Assembly: GCF_965215815.1 (NCBI RefSeq)
Contig: NZ_CBDCEO010000012.1
Span: 310,001 to 374,000 of the forward strand
Reading direction: 5' to 3'
Origin: Poriferisodalis sp965215815
GTDB lineage: Bacteria; Actinomycetota; Acidimicrobiia; Acidimicrobiales; Poriferisodalaceae
Length of the DNA: 64,000 nt
Positions 9,182-16,840 of this stretch are shown in pieces. A program made the translations under genes and the position numbers. Below the pieces are notes generated by a model. It saw only the letters and a program-made list of their open reading frames with translations, was not told the DNA's origin and searched no databases. How positions within the stretch are numbered: the stretch's first letter is position 1; each line of letters begins with the position of its first letter.

Positions 9182-10341
9182 GCAAGATCAGCCGCATCGT
9201 CGTTCAGGCCTACACGTATCAGCTCCCCGACGTCGGTCCGTCGATCGTGACCTACTCGCCTGGGGCAGAGCTGAGCGTCTCGAAGTTCATGGTGTCGATC
9301 GAGACCGACGACGGTCACACGGGAAGCTACGCACCCCACTTCGGCGCAACCGAACACGCAATGGCGCAGGTCAGCGATATGGCGCCACTCCTGATCGGTA
9401 GGGACCCAGAGCAGCGCGAACGGATATTCGAGCTCCTCAAACTGCAGTTCCGGCACTACGACAAGGTCGGTATCGCAGCATTGGACACAGCCCTGTGGGA
9501 CCTCGCGGGCAAGAAGTACGCCGCCTCCATCAGCCAGTTGTTGGGCGGGTACCGGGAACGGCTGCCGACGTATGCGAGCACGACACCGGGCCAAAAGACG
9601 TCCGGCGGCCTAGACAGCATCGAGAAGTACGCAGACTTCGCGGAGGAATGCCAGCAACGCGGTTTCCCGGCGTTCAAGATTCACGGCTTCTTCGACGGCG
9701 ACGTGGACAACGAGATCGGCATCATGACAGCGGTTCGCGATCGCGTCGGGTCCACGATGAAGTTGATGACAGACCCCGCGTCGTCCTTGGGGTCATTCAT
9801 GGATGCCGTAGAAGTCGGTCGGGCTTGCGATGACTTGGGATTCCTCTGGTACGAAGACCCGTACCGCGATGCCTCTTCGAGCGCCGCCGCTCACAAGCGT
9901 CTGCGAGACTTCGTCCGCACACCGATGCTCATTGCCGAGCACATCCGAGGATTCGAGCAAAAGGCCGACTTCGTGCTCGCTCGTGGCACCGACATCATGC
10001 ACATCGATCCCGAGTTGGACGGCGGCATCACCGGCACGATGAGGCTGGCCCACTTCTGCGACGCCATCGGCATGGAGGTACAGCTCCACACGGCCGGCCC
10101 GATGCACCGACACTGCATGTCTGCCATACCCAACACGCTTTTCTACGAACTCGGCTTGGTCAATCCCGACACATCGCAAAACTGCCTGCAACCGCCGATC
10201 TACGCAGACGGTTATGGCGATGGCCTCGACGATGTGGATGCTGATGGATACGTCGCTGTACCCACCGGCCCGGGGCTGGGAGTGGAGTACGACTGGGACA
10301 AGATCAACGCTTGGGAAACGGCCAGGCGCACCTTCGAGTAA
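9178..10341 (+). CDS. Enolase-superfamily enzyme (mandelate racemase/muconate lactonizing type)
   Basis: A 387-residue protein of the MR/MLE group, which abstracts a proton alpha to a carboxylate with Mg2+ as cofactor. Visible features are the N-terminal capping domain, FKIHGFF at the position of the catalytic-lysine strand, metal-ligand regions LMTDPASS, WYEDPYRD and IAEHIRG, and a late HTAGPMHRH. The second Lys of the usual KxK is His here, so racemase chemistry is unlikely; a dehydratase of an acid sugar is more plausible. GTG at 9178 overlaps the stop of udp; the longer frame is noise. Confidence 0.82.
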   Translation: MSKISRIVVQAYTYQLPDVGPSIVTYSPGAELSVSKFMVSIETDDGHTGSYAPHFGATEHAMAQVSDMAPLLIGRDPEQRERIFELLKLQFRHYDKVGIAALDTALWDLAGKKYAASISQLLGGYRERLPTYASTTPGQKTSGGLDSIEKYADFAEECQQRGFPAFKIHGFFDGDVDNEIGIMTAVRDRVGSTMKLMTDPASSLGSFMDAVEVGRACDDLGFLWYEDPYRDASSSAAAHKRLRDFVRTPMLIAEHIRGFEQKADFVLARGTDIMHIDPELDGGITGTMRLAHFCDAIGMEVQLHTAGPMHRHCMSAIPNTLFYELGLVNPDTSQNCLQPPIYADGYGDGLDDVDADGYVAVPTGPGLGVEYDWDKINAWETARRTFE

Positions 10342-10426
10342 CTCGACTCGCCCTTCCGCCACTTGGTGCAAGGCGGCGCGATCTCAAGCTTCTGCCTCCA
10401 ACTCGGTCAGTCGGTTCGAGATCGTC

Positions 10427-11599
10427 TTAGCGACTCGGCTGTCGAGGGTGGGGCTTCGGGGGCTCGGTGCCGAGGCTTCGCCCGCCTGGCTCGGGCGTGC
10501 TGCCGGCGGGAATGTGCTGGAACTCGCGATTCACTCGGCGGACGGCCGGTGTGATAGCCACGGCGTAGCCGGTCAGAGCGAGGAGGACTCGGCGAGCTGG
10601 CAGGAGCACGAAGCAGATGGCCCACGCCGCGGCGAATCCAATGAGTCGTGGTTTCATCGCGGACACGCGCGCAGACGGCTCGTCGTCGGATCGGCCGAGT
10701 GGGAACCGCTTCGGTTTGATGAACCATCCATGGGCAAACAGCTGAGCGACGAAGTACGGCCAGAAGGCCTCTGGGGCGTCGAGTGAGGGATCGGTATCCC
10801 ATGCGGCGTCGGTGTCGCTGGCTAGTCCGTCTCGGATGCGAGACCACACGTGCGACGCAGTGACTCGACCGGAGGCGCCACCACGGTTCTGATGAGTTGG
10901 GCGACAGTGCCACCGGTACAGCACTCGTTGGTCCTCGGTGAGGGCCAGAATCCCGGCCTGGAAGATGCCGTTCGGGTGCGAGGACCAGTGTCGCTCCAAT
11001 ACTGCTGTGTCGCCGATGTAGAGGTCGAACCGGTCAGTCTCGCGGCAGTCTCCGAGGATCTCGTGGTGCGGGTCGCCTACGGCTTGATATTCCAGTTTCC
11101 ATGTGTCCTGTGCTTCGCTCGCGAGACTCTGGGGTTCACTGGAGACGGCGAAGATCTCGCCGCCCGCAGCCCGGATCTCCTCGACGACTCCCGACTTTCC
11201 AAAGCCGCGCAACTCGCGGCGGCACGGAGGTCACCACAAGCCGCGGTAGAACACCAGGACGACAAACTTGTGCTTGTCGAGTTGGGCGTTGAGCCACCCG
11301 GTGCGTACCCCGATCGGCGGGTCGAGCAGCGGCGGGATCAGCGGATCGTCAACGTCGGCGGCCGACACTCGAAAGCCCTCGGCGGATCGTTCGACCACCA
11401 CCTGCTCACGCGCACAGACGTCGCCGTCGCACAGCACCAAGCCCAGTTCGAAGGATCCTTCTCGTGCTCGTGCCACGGTGTCTTCGGCGTCGATGACTCC
11501 GGTGATCTCGTAGTGCGACTCTTGCGTTGCGTTGATCCACTCAAGAGCGGCCTCCGAAGCGGCCTGAAGCTCACTGGGGGTTTCTTCGCTCACGTTCAT
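10427..11599 (-). CDS. Redoxin (AhpC/TSA-like) selenoprotein, W-U-P-P-C, with in-frame TGA
   Basis: Two same-frame open segments are separated by one TGA (11233-11231). Read through, they give a 390-residue protein. The junction reads VFYRGLW-U-PPCRRELRGF, whereas peroxiredoxin-like proteins normally read FYRGxWCPxC, so the TGA replaces the first (attacking) cysteine at residue 123. Homology continues without frameshift: GEIFAVSSEP and the peroxiredoxin-like strand pattern. Residues 1-95 are an unfamiliar domain and the C-terminal third holds one hydrophobic segment (LIGFAAAWAICFVLLPARR), probably membrane-anchored. A hairpin at 11223-11204 after the TGA could be the SECIS. ATG 11599 lies 2 nt after the stop of the upstream gene. 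The alternative is a nonsense mutation in a cysteine codon. Confidence 0.75.
11204..11223 (-). promoter_or_regulatory. Candidate bacterial SECIS hairpin after TGA 11233-11231
   Basis: On the mRNA strand GCCGC pairs with GCGGC. A bulged C and a GC/GC extension lead to the apical loop GAGUU. Fifteen nt separate the TGA from the loop. A G in the first two loop positions is the hallmark of bacterial SECIS elements. This is the weakest of the three hairpins. Confidence 0.5.
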
Positions 11600-11601
11600 G
11601 C

Positions 11602-12375
11602 TCAGTAGGCCATATCGCTGATCCGTGGCGGTTCGAACCAGGGTTGGGCGATCTCCATCCATTCGATGGCGAGGCGGCCCCGCGCGTGGACTGCAGAGTC
11701 GGACAGCGGTCGACGCCGTGTCAGGACCAGGCAGAATTCATAGGCGGTGGCAGTTACTCGGTCTGCAGCATCTTCGGGTCCCCAGGCCCAGATGTCTCCC
11801 CTTGGGCCGGTGAGCTCAACTCGAACTGGATCGACCGGCGGAGTCAATCCTCGATTGACGTAGCTGAAGTCGCGGGTGATGACGCCAAGGTGTGCAATGT
11901 TGCGCAACCGGTCAGTCTGGGGATACTCGACGCCGAAAGTGTCCGCCAGATCGTGGGAATGCGTCCACGTCTCCACCAGTCGACCTGTCGCCATCGACCG
12001 CGCTCCGATCTCAGGGCCGACCCAGGCAATGCGATCCCGAGCATCCCGCCTGCGCAGTGCGTTGATCATGGCGGTACGCATATCGAGGAACCACCGCCAC
12101 AGATCAGCTCCGGAAAGAGACCGCACTTCTGGGCCGACCGACGCGTTGACCGATGCCTCACCGCTCGACAGTTGGCCATGAGCGATGGCAAATGACGTCG
12201 GATCGGTCAGCGTGAGATGCGCGAGCCAATCACCGGCGCCGAGATGCAGGACTGTCTCGTGGCTGTCCCAGCCCGCGGCAACAGTAGGTGAGCGCCATTG
12301 TTCTTCGTTCAAGTAGCCGACGACGGCGGTCAGAGCCTCGGTTTCAGCTTCGAGATCGTCGCAAATCTGATCCAC
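11602..12375 (-). CDS. Mycothiol-dependent maleylpyruvate isomerase-like protein (DinB fold)
   Basis: A 257-residue protein of the TIGR03083/03084-type DinB_2 superfamily, a four-helix bundle that often binds a metal and mycothiol. The N-terminal segment LNEEQWRSPTVAAGWDSHETVLHL gives the first histidine. GRLVETWTHSHDLADTFG gives the further His pair typical of the family. The C-terminal part resembles the wing domain of these proteins. The substrate is unknown. Start is GTG at 12375. It ends 2 nt before the ATG of the selenoprotein gene, so both are probably cotranslated. It is one of three members of this superfamily in the window. Confidence 0.8.
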   Translation of the reverse strand: MDQICDDLEAETEALTAVVGYLNEEQWRSPTVAAGWDSHETVLHLGAGDWLAHLTLTDPTSFAIAHGQLSSGEASVNASVGPEVRSLSGADLWRWFLDMRTAMINALRRRDARDRIAWVGPEIGARSMATGRLVETWTHSHDLADTFGVEYPQTDRLRNIAHLGVITRDFSYVNRGLTPPVDPVRVELTGPRGDIWAWGPEDAADRVTATAYEFCLVLTRRRPLSDSAVHARGRLAIEWMEIAQPWFEPPRISDMAY

Positions 12376-12384
12376 GATCGAATG

Positions 12385-13044
12385 CTAGAGCGGCGTTCCC
12401 AGCGAAGTCCCCGTCTCCTGGTTGGCACTGTTGTCAGACACCGACATCACGATCGTGTCGTCGAGCAAGTCGATCATCTCGAGGAAGTCGATGAGCCGGC
12501 CGACCTGGTCGGCGGTGTGATCGAGGAAGCCGGCGAAGGCCTCCTGCATGCGCAGGTAGACGGCCTTGTTGGCATCGTGCAGTTTGTCCCATGGCTCGAC
12601 GCCGGGGTTGCGCGGCGCGAGGATCGTCCCCTCGGGCGAGCAGTCTTCGAGCGTCGCAAAATGCCACTTGCCGAGCGCGAAGGTGCCGTACCCGTGATCG
12701 CGGAACATCTCGGCCATCGTCGCCGCACTCGGCGAGATCACGCCGCGACTGTTCGAGAATCCGCTGTCAATGTTCGAGACGAACCGCATGCCCACCGAGT
12801 GGTGGTTGCGCCCGGTCAACAGGCATGCCCGGGTGGGCGAGCACAGCGCTGTCGTGTGGAAGTTCGTGTAGCGCAGGCCGCGGGCGAAGCCCGTCGATCA
12901 ATGTTCGGTGTGTCGATGTCGGAGCCGAAGCACCCGAGCTGCGCGAACCCTGTGTCGTCGAGCACGATCACCACGTGTCCGAGGACCTCGTCGATCAGGC
13001 GATCGCTCAGCGTGGGCAGGGGTTGCCTGCACCGCTCATCGGTG
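12385..13044 (-). pseudogene. Decayed arylsulfatase (type I sulfatase) fragment
   Basis: The upstream frame reads HVVIVLDDTGFAQLGCFGSD then DTPNID, the classic sulfatase N-terminal metal site. Near 12895 the frame shifts. The next frame continues GFARGLRYTNFHTTALCSPT then RACLLTGRNHHSVGMRF, holding the formylglycine motif C-S-P-T-R. It ends early at TAG 12385 after TIVMSVSDNSANQETG, where full-length arylsulfatases carry further metal ligands and several hundred more residues. No convincing start codon precedes the first part. Frameshift, truncation and lost start make this a remnant. It sits in a sulfur-themed region and suggests loss of a sulfate-ester scavenging function. Confidence 0.85.
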
Positions 13045-13629
13045 ACTGTCTAGGAAAAGCCTGGCCGCATCGATCGCGACGTCGGCGGCCAGGGCCATGG
13101 CCTGCGGCGTCGTCGCGGCGGCAGTGTCGGCAGTGGTGTGGAACAGCGATGACCCGCCCAGATGGACGACTGGCCAGCCGACCACTTCTCGGCCGGCGAG
13201 ATAGTGCTTGAGGCCGATGTGATCGAACTCGTGGCCGCTGCATGCAGAGAGCGTGACGTGGTGATCGGCGGCGAGTTCGGCGGCCATCGCCAACGCGACC
13301 GCGAGACCGGTGCCGCGCTCGCCGACGGCGACATTGGCCTCGACGACCGAGAGGTCCTTGGTCCGCCAGTCGCCGTGCGCGCTGTAGAAGACGGGCAGCG
13401 CGGGCACGACTTGGTCCCCGACCCGCAACTCGGCGGTGCAGACGAAGCGGTCGAACTCGAACCAGTCTTCATGCACCGAGGCACCGAGGCTCAAGAGCAC
13501 GTCCTTCAGCCACGCAGTGGTCTGGGCATCGACCGGGGTTCCGGTGTGATGGTTGCCGAAGCCCGCGTAGGTCGCGACGATCTCGTACAGCTCATCGGCG
13601 CTGAACCTGGCTACGTTGATCAGGCTCAT
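13036..13629 (-). CDS. Short M28-like peptidase protein
   Basis: A 197-residue protein starting MSLINVARFSADELYEIVAT. It resembles aminopeptidases of family M28: N-terminal TGTPVDAQTTAWLKDVLLSL, then VPALPVFYSAHGDW, then the late LSACSGHEFDHIGLKHYLAG and the C-terminal FHTTADTAAATTPQAMALA. M28 enzymes are usually at least twice as long and carry a clear H-x-D first ligand pair followed by a GADDNASG-type segment. Here only degenerate equivalents (SAHGDW, GERGTGLAVALA) remain. It may be an internally shortened, inactive or specialised homologue. The region upstream of the chosen ATG is an arginine-rich shadow of the neighbouring gene. Confidence 0.65.
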   Translation of the reverse strand: MSLINVARFSADELYEIVATYAGFGNHHTGTPVDAQTTAWLKDVLLSLGASVHEDWFEFDRFVCTAELRVGDQVVPALPVFYSAHGDWRTKDLSVVEANVAVGERGTGLAVALAMAAELAADHHVTLSACSGHEFDHIGLKHYLAGREVVGWPVVHLGGSSLFHTTADTAAATTPQAMALAADVAIDAARLFLDSHR

Positions 13630-13640
13630 TGGGTCTGCGA

Positions 13641-14306
13641 TCAGAAGACGGGGAAGACCGCGGTGTCGCTTGAGCGTTCTGCTCGGGTCAGGGCGTAGAG
13701 GACGTTCCAGTCGCCGATGCGGTTTCGGGCGATGTCGATGCAGATTTCGATGACGATGGCTGCGCCGAGCGGGTCGGTGGTCGGGCGGGTCTGGCCGGTG
13801 CTGACGGCGAGGTCGTCGAGATGGAGGAGCACTTCGATCAGCCTGGTGCGGCAGAAGTCGTCGAGCGTGAGGAGTCGGCCTCCCAGTGCGGCGACGAGGC
13901 GGTCGGTGGGTTCGTCGGCCAGTCGTGTTTCCAGGTCGTCGGCCAGTTGGCGGCACTTGTCCGCGGTGGCTTGGTGACCGATGGCCGATTCGGTTGCGGA
14001 GACATCCTTGATCTGTTCGTGGACGGGGGAGTCGACCGCAGCGTGAAAGTAGGTGGCCGCTGTGAGGAGGTCGCCGTCGGGGCGTCGGTCGGGCGAGGTG
14101 CGGTCGAGGTAGGCGATGGTGGCGCCGGCGGCGCGTACCAGGTGGGCGCAGAGTGCTCCGACAGTCATGCCTTCGAGGGCCGAGGGCTGGTCCCACTGCT
14201 CGGCTGTGGCCGGGGTGTCGATGAGTTCGGCTGACTTGGTGACGGCTTCGACGACAAGGGCCCGGACGCGGGCTGAGTCGATCGACGGGTCGGTGGCAGA
14301 CGTCAT
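13641..14306 (-). CDS. Maleylpyruvate isomerase-family protein (DinB fold)
   Basis: A 221-residue DinB_2-like protein. The N-terminal helix ends in AEQWDQPSALEGMTVGALCA with the metal-type histidine in the following LCAHLVRAAG. FCRTRLIEVLLHLDDLAVST supplies the second histidine motif. Such proteins are mycothiol-dependent isomerases or transferases in actinobacteria; the substrate is not predictable. ATG 14306 overlaps the stop of the upstream flavin monooxygenase by 4 nt (ATGA), so the pair is translationally coupled and may act on the same compound. Confidence 0.8.
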   Translation of the reverse strand: MTSATDPSIDSARVRALVVEAVTKSAELIDTPATAEQWDQPSALEGMTVGALCAHLVRAAGATIAYLDRTSPDRRPDGDLLTAATYFHAAVDSPVHEQIKDVSATESAIGHQATADKCRQLADDLETRLADEPTDRLVAALGGRLLTLDDFCRTRLIEVLLHLDDLAVSTGQTRPTTDPLGAAIVIEICIDIARNRIGDWNVLYALTRAERSSDTAVFPVF

Positions 14307-15676
14307 GGGTGTATCTCGTTTCGTTTCAGGCGGGGGTAGGTGGGGTGCAGGTGCCGCTGGCCGGCGCCGAAGAAGTTCTCCCGGAAGGTATTGCCCTCGT
14401 AGCTGGTGCGGAACCGACCACGCCGCTGGAGCTCGGGCACCAGCAAGTCGACCACTTGGGTGAACCCCCACGGGACAGGAGCCGTCGTCACGTTGAACCC
14501 GTCGACGCCCGTGGTCTCGATGAACGCCTCCATCTGATCGGCAACGGTGGCCGGCGAACCCACAAACCCCAGCCCGCCGGCGGTGTCAGACAGCCGGCGT
14601 GCGACATCGCGGACGGTCCAGGTCTTGTCGGGATCTTCCAGCTTCCAGCGCTCGACCTGGGTGCGGATCGCGTTCGCCTCGATGTCGTCGATCGGCGTGT
14701 CCGGCGGGTGGCCGCCCAAGTCGATGCCCGTCCAGCCACCGTAGAGAGCGAGGTAGCCGTCGACGGAGAACAACCGTGACCACTCGTCGCGCATCGCCCG
14801 GGCTTGCGCATCAGTCTCGGCGACCACGACCCGCGCCACTTGCAGTGCCCTGATCTGTTCGGGATCGCGGCCGGCTGCCGCGGCATGTTCGCGCAGCGAT
14901 GCCACAACAGCGGCACCCCGGTCGTTGCCTGGCACAGACATGAAGACGACCTCTCCCGTGTTGGCCGCGAACTCGACACCGCGCGCCGAATTACCGGCCT
15001 GGTACAGCACCGGTGTGCGCTGAGGGGAGGGCTCGACCATATGGGGGCCCTCGACCGTGAACCATTCGCCGGAATGGTTGATCTCGTGCACTCTGGCCGG
15101 GTCGGTGAACGTGTCGGCCTCGGCATCGAGGACGATCGCGCCGTCTTCCCAACTGCGTTCCCACAGCTTCAGGCAGACATCGACGTATTCGTCGGCCCGG
15201 TCGTAACGGGCGTCGTGGGGCAGGATCTCGCCGAGTCCCTGGCGTTCGGCATCGGACAGGTACGAGGTCACGATGTTCCAGCCGACACGGCCTGCGGTGA
15301 GGTGGTCGAGAGTCGAGAACAGCCGAGCCGTGTGGTACGGAGCGTGGTGGCTGGTCGACATAGTCACTGCGAAACCGAGGTGCTCGGTGCACGCCGACAA
15401 CGCGGGGATCAGCAGGGTGGGGTCGATGCCGGGAATCTGGACCGCGCCACGCAAGGCAGCGCCGCGACTCGCCCCGTAGACGTCGTAGGTGCCCAACACG
15501 TCTGCGAAGAAGATCCCGTCGAAGCAGCCCCGCTCCAAGGTGCGCACGAGGTCCTGCCACCAGCTCAAGGTCCGGTAGCCCCACGACGTCTCGTCCGCAG
15601 GGTGCTTCCACATCCCCTTGATCTGATGGTTCGGCGACGCCTGGATGAACGCGCTCAGATGCATGTCCCGTTGCAT
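14303..15676 (-). CDS. FMN-dependent monooxygenase of the NtaA/SnaA/DszA family
   Basis: A 457-residue LLM-class flavin monooxygenase that uses FMNH2 from a separate reductase. The subgroup includes nitrilotriacetate, dibenzothiophene sulfone and dimethylsulfide monooxygenases. Features are MHLSAFIQASPNHQIKGMWK, the substrate-loop FADVLGTYDVYG, MSTSHHAPYHTARLFSTLDH, GRVGWNIVTSYLSDAERQGL and the C-terminal FVGSPATVADQM. The exact substrate among amines, sulfones and sulfides cannot be settled. The sulfur genes elsewhere in the window make an organosulfur substrate plausible. It starts a minus-strand run ending in the selenoprotein and is divergent from the MazEF-like pair. Confidence 0.88.
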   Translation of the reverse strand: MQRDMHLSAFIQASPNHQIKGMWKHPADETSWGYRTLSWWQDLVRTLERGCFDGIFFADVLGTYDVYGASRGAALRGAVQIPGIDPTLLIPALSACTEHLGFAVTMSTSHHAPYHTARLFSTLDHLTAGRVGWNIVTSYLSDAERQGLGEILPHDARYDRADEYVDVCLKLWERSWEDGAIVLDAEADTFTDPARVHEINHSGEWFTVEGPHMVEPSPQRTPVLYQAGNSARGVEFAANTGEVVFMSVPGNDRGAAVVASLREHAAAAGRDPEQIRALQVARVVVAETDAQARAMRDEWSRLFSVDGYLALYGGWTGIDLGGHPPDTPIDDIEANAIRTQVERWKLEDPDKTWTVRDVARRLSDTAGGLGFVGSPATVADQMEAFIETTGVDGFNVTTAPVPWGFTQVVDLLVPELQRRGRFRTSYEGNTFRENFFGAGQRHLHPTYPRLKRNEIHP

Positions 15677-15755
15677 AGTGGCCCCTCATTCAACAGAAAC
15701 GAGGATTGCTTCGTGGCATACGGCAGCGCCGCCGAGTTGTTCCGCGTGCGCGAGT

Positions 15756-15772
15756 ACGTATGTATAATACGT
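15756..15772 (+). promoter_or_regulatory. MazEF-like operator: inverted repeat over the -10 box
   Basis: ACGTAT (15756-15761), a 5-bp spacer and ATACGT (15767-15772) form a perfect inverted repeat enclosing TATAAT at 15763-15768. The GTG start at 15775 lies 6 nt after the box, so the transcript is leaderless. Antitoxin binding here would block RNA polymerase, the usual autoregulation of toxin-antitoxin operons. Confidence 0.7.
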
Positions 15773-15774
15773 AT

Positions 15775-16008
15775 GTGCCCAACAAGACGATCAGCGTCCC
15801 CGATGACGTTGTGCCGATCATCGACAGCCTGCACGTCCCGTTCTCGAGGTGGGTGACCGAACAGCTCCGCCGCCATGCGGCTCAGTCGACCATGTCCTTC
15901 GCTCAACAGCTCACCGCAGACGCAGCGTTGGTCACTACCGAGCGGAAGCTGAGCAGGGCAGATGCGCTCGCTGCCGGACAGCGGATGGAGCGATCTGCGC
16001 CGTGGTAG
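15775..16008 (+). CDS. Antitoxin of a MazEF-like pair
   Basis: A 77-residue protein starting with PNKTISVPDDVVPIIDSLHV, a ribbon-helix-helix-like DNA-binding N terminus. It has an acidic/Ala-rich C-terminal tail (TTERKLSRADALAAGQRMER) that would wrap the toxin. GTG 15775 is chosen because it sits exactly where a leaderless transcript from TATAAT would begin; the longer frame upstream would run through the promoter. Its stop overlaps the toxin start by 7 nt. It likely neutralises the MazF-like RNase and represses the operon. Confidence 0.75.
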   Translation: MPNKTISVPDDVVPIIDSLHVPFSRWVTEQLRRHAAQSTMSFAQQLTADAALVTTERKLSRADALAAGQRMERSAPW

Positions 16009-16319
16009 CGCGAGGTGCGGTGTACTGGGTCGATCTGGACAAGCGTCGGCCATGTGTCGTGGTGTCGTCGGATGACGTTCTGCGAGCCGAGGTTTGGCAG
16101 ACCCATGTCGTACCCCTGACGTCGAATCTCGACCGAGCGGGACTCGCCGGCAACGTGCTGCTGAACACAGCCGTGACGGGCTTGCCGACGGACTCTGTCG
16201 CGGTGCCGCTCGGGTTGGAGCTTGTCGACCGCTCGTGGCTGGCCGAGGCGGCAGGGCAACTGCCCGGGGCGCTCATGGACGCCATCGACGAAGGCCTCCG
16301 GGCTGTTCTCAGCCTCTGA
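16002..16319 (+). CDS. MazF/PemK-type toxin (mRNA interferase)
   Basis: A 105-residue protein with the MazF fold start RGAVYWVDLDKRRPCVVVSS, followed by THVVPLTSNL and DSVAVPLGLELVDRSWL, matching the RGEVYWVDL...RP..VVS pattern of the family. MazF proteins cleave mRNA at short single-strand motifs. GTG 16002 lies inside the end of the antitoxin gene, giving translational coupling. Length is normal, so the toxin is probably intact. Confidence 0.85.
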   Translation: MVARGAVYWVDLDKRRPCVVVSSDDVLRAEVWQTHVVPLTSNLDRAGLAGNVLLNTAVTGLPTDSVAVPLGLELVDRSWLAEAAGQLPGALMDAIDEGLRAVLSL

Positions 16320-16385
16320 GGATTCACGGCGTTCTGCTGACGAATCCCTTTGCGTTGCTTGTCTGGGGTGTCGTATACAACTACG

Positions 16386-16607
16386 GTGCCAAGACGAACG
16401 GAGTTGGTGCGTCGAATCCGGCGGCTCGCCGATGCCCATGGCTGCACAGCCGTCATCCTGCGCCAGGGCAAGCATGAGATCTGGGAGTGTGCCGGCTTTC
16501 GGTTCCCGATCCCGAGGCACCGAGTGATTGCAGATGGAACCGCACGGACGATTCTCGGCAAGCTGGAGGCGCACCTTGAGCGAGTGGCGCAGGGAGAGAA
16601 CTCGTGA
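16386..16607 (+). CDS. HicA-type toxin
   Basis: A 73-residue protein: VPRRTELVRRIRRLADAHGC, then GKHEIWECAGFRFPIPRHR and IADGTARTILGKLEAHLE. This matches the HicA dsRBD-like fold with the catalytic histidine in the G-H-E-I-W position and the conserved PIPRH strand. HicA is an mRNA interferase. The GTG start lies 6 nt after a TATACA box at 16374-16379, again a leaderless arrangement. The stop overlaps the next gene (GTGA). Confidence 0.82.
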   Translation: MPRRTELVRRIRRLADAHGCTAVILRQGKHEIWECAGFRFPIPRHRVIADGTARTILGKLEAHLERVAQGENS

Positions 16608-16840
16608 ACGCACCCTATAGAGCCGTTGCAGAACGAAACGGGGATTGGTGGGAGATCGAGATCACCTATGGTCTGCCTCCCAACATGCTGGGCGTCAGCC
16701 AGGCGCGCCGCAGGAGCGATGTTGAGCGTGCTGCGCGAACGGTGATCGCCGAGCTGCTCGACATCGAGCCCGACGGCATCGAGATCGATATCGACGTCAG
16801 GCAGGCATCCGAGCGCGGTCCGACGGCGTCAATGCGCTAG
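16604..16840 (+). CDS. HicB-type antitoxin
   Basis: A 78-residue partner of the HicA toxin. The degraded-RNase-H-like fold is visible as YRAVAERNGDWWEIEITYGL followed by SQARRRSDVERAARTVIAEL, the typical HicB pattern of an edge strand, a helix and a mixed acidic tail. GTG 16604 overlaps the toxin stop. No separate DNA-binding domain is visible, so it is of the short HicB type. The 3' end overlaps the convergent molybdopterin oxidoreductase gene by 12 nt. Confidence 0.78.
   Translation: MNAPYRAVAERNGDWWEIEITYGLPPNMLGVSQARRRSDVERAARTVIAELLDIEPDGIEIDIDVRQASERGPTASMR

Noticed and set aside
4133..10000. Numerous long open frames opposite the P450, BVMO and other genes.
   Set aside because: They are mirror frames created by high GC content; none shows domain motifs or ribosome binding sites.
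12880..12905. A TGA appears in the sulfatase frame near its frameshift, suggesting a further selenocysteine.
   Set aside because: The homology changes frame here and the TGA does not correspond to any cysteine position, so it is part of the decay and not recoding.
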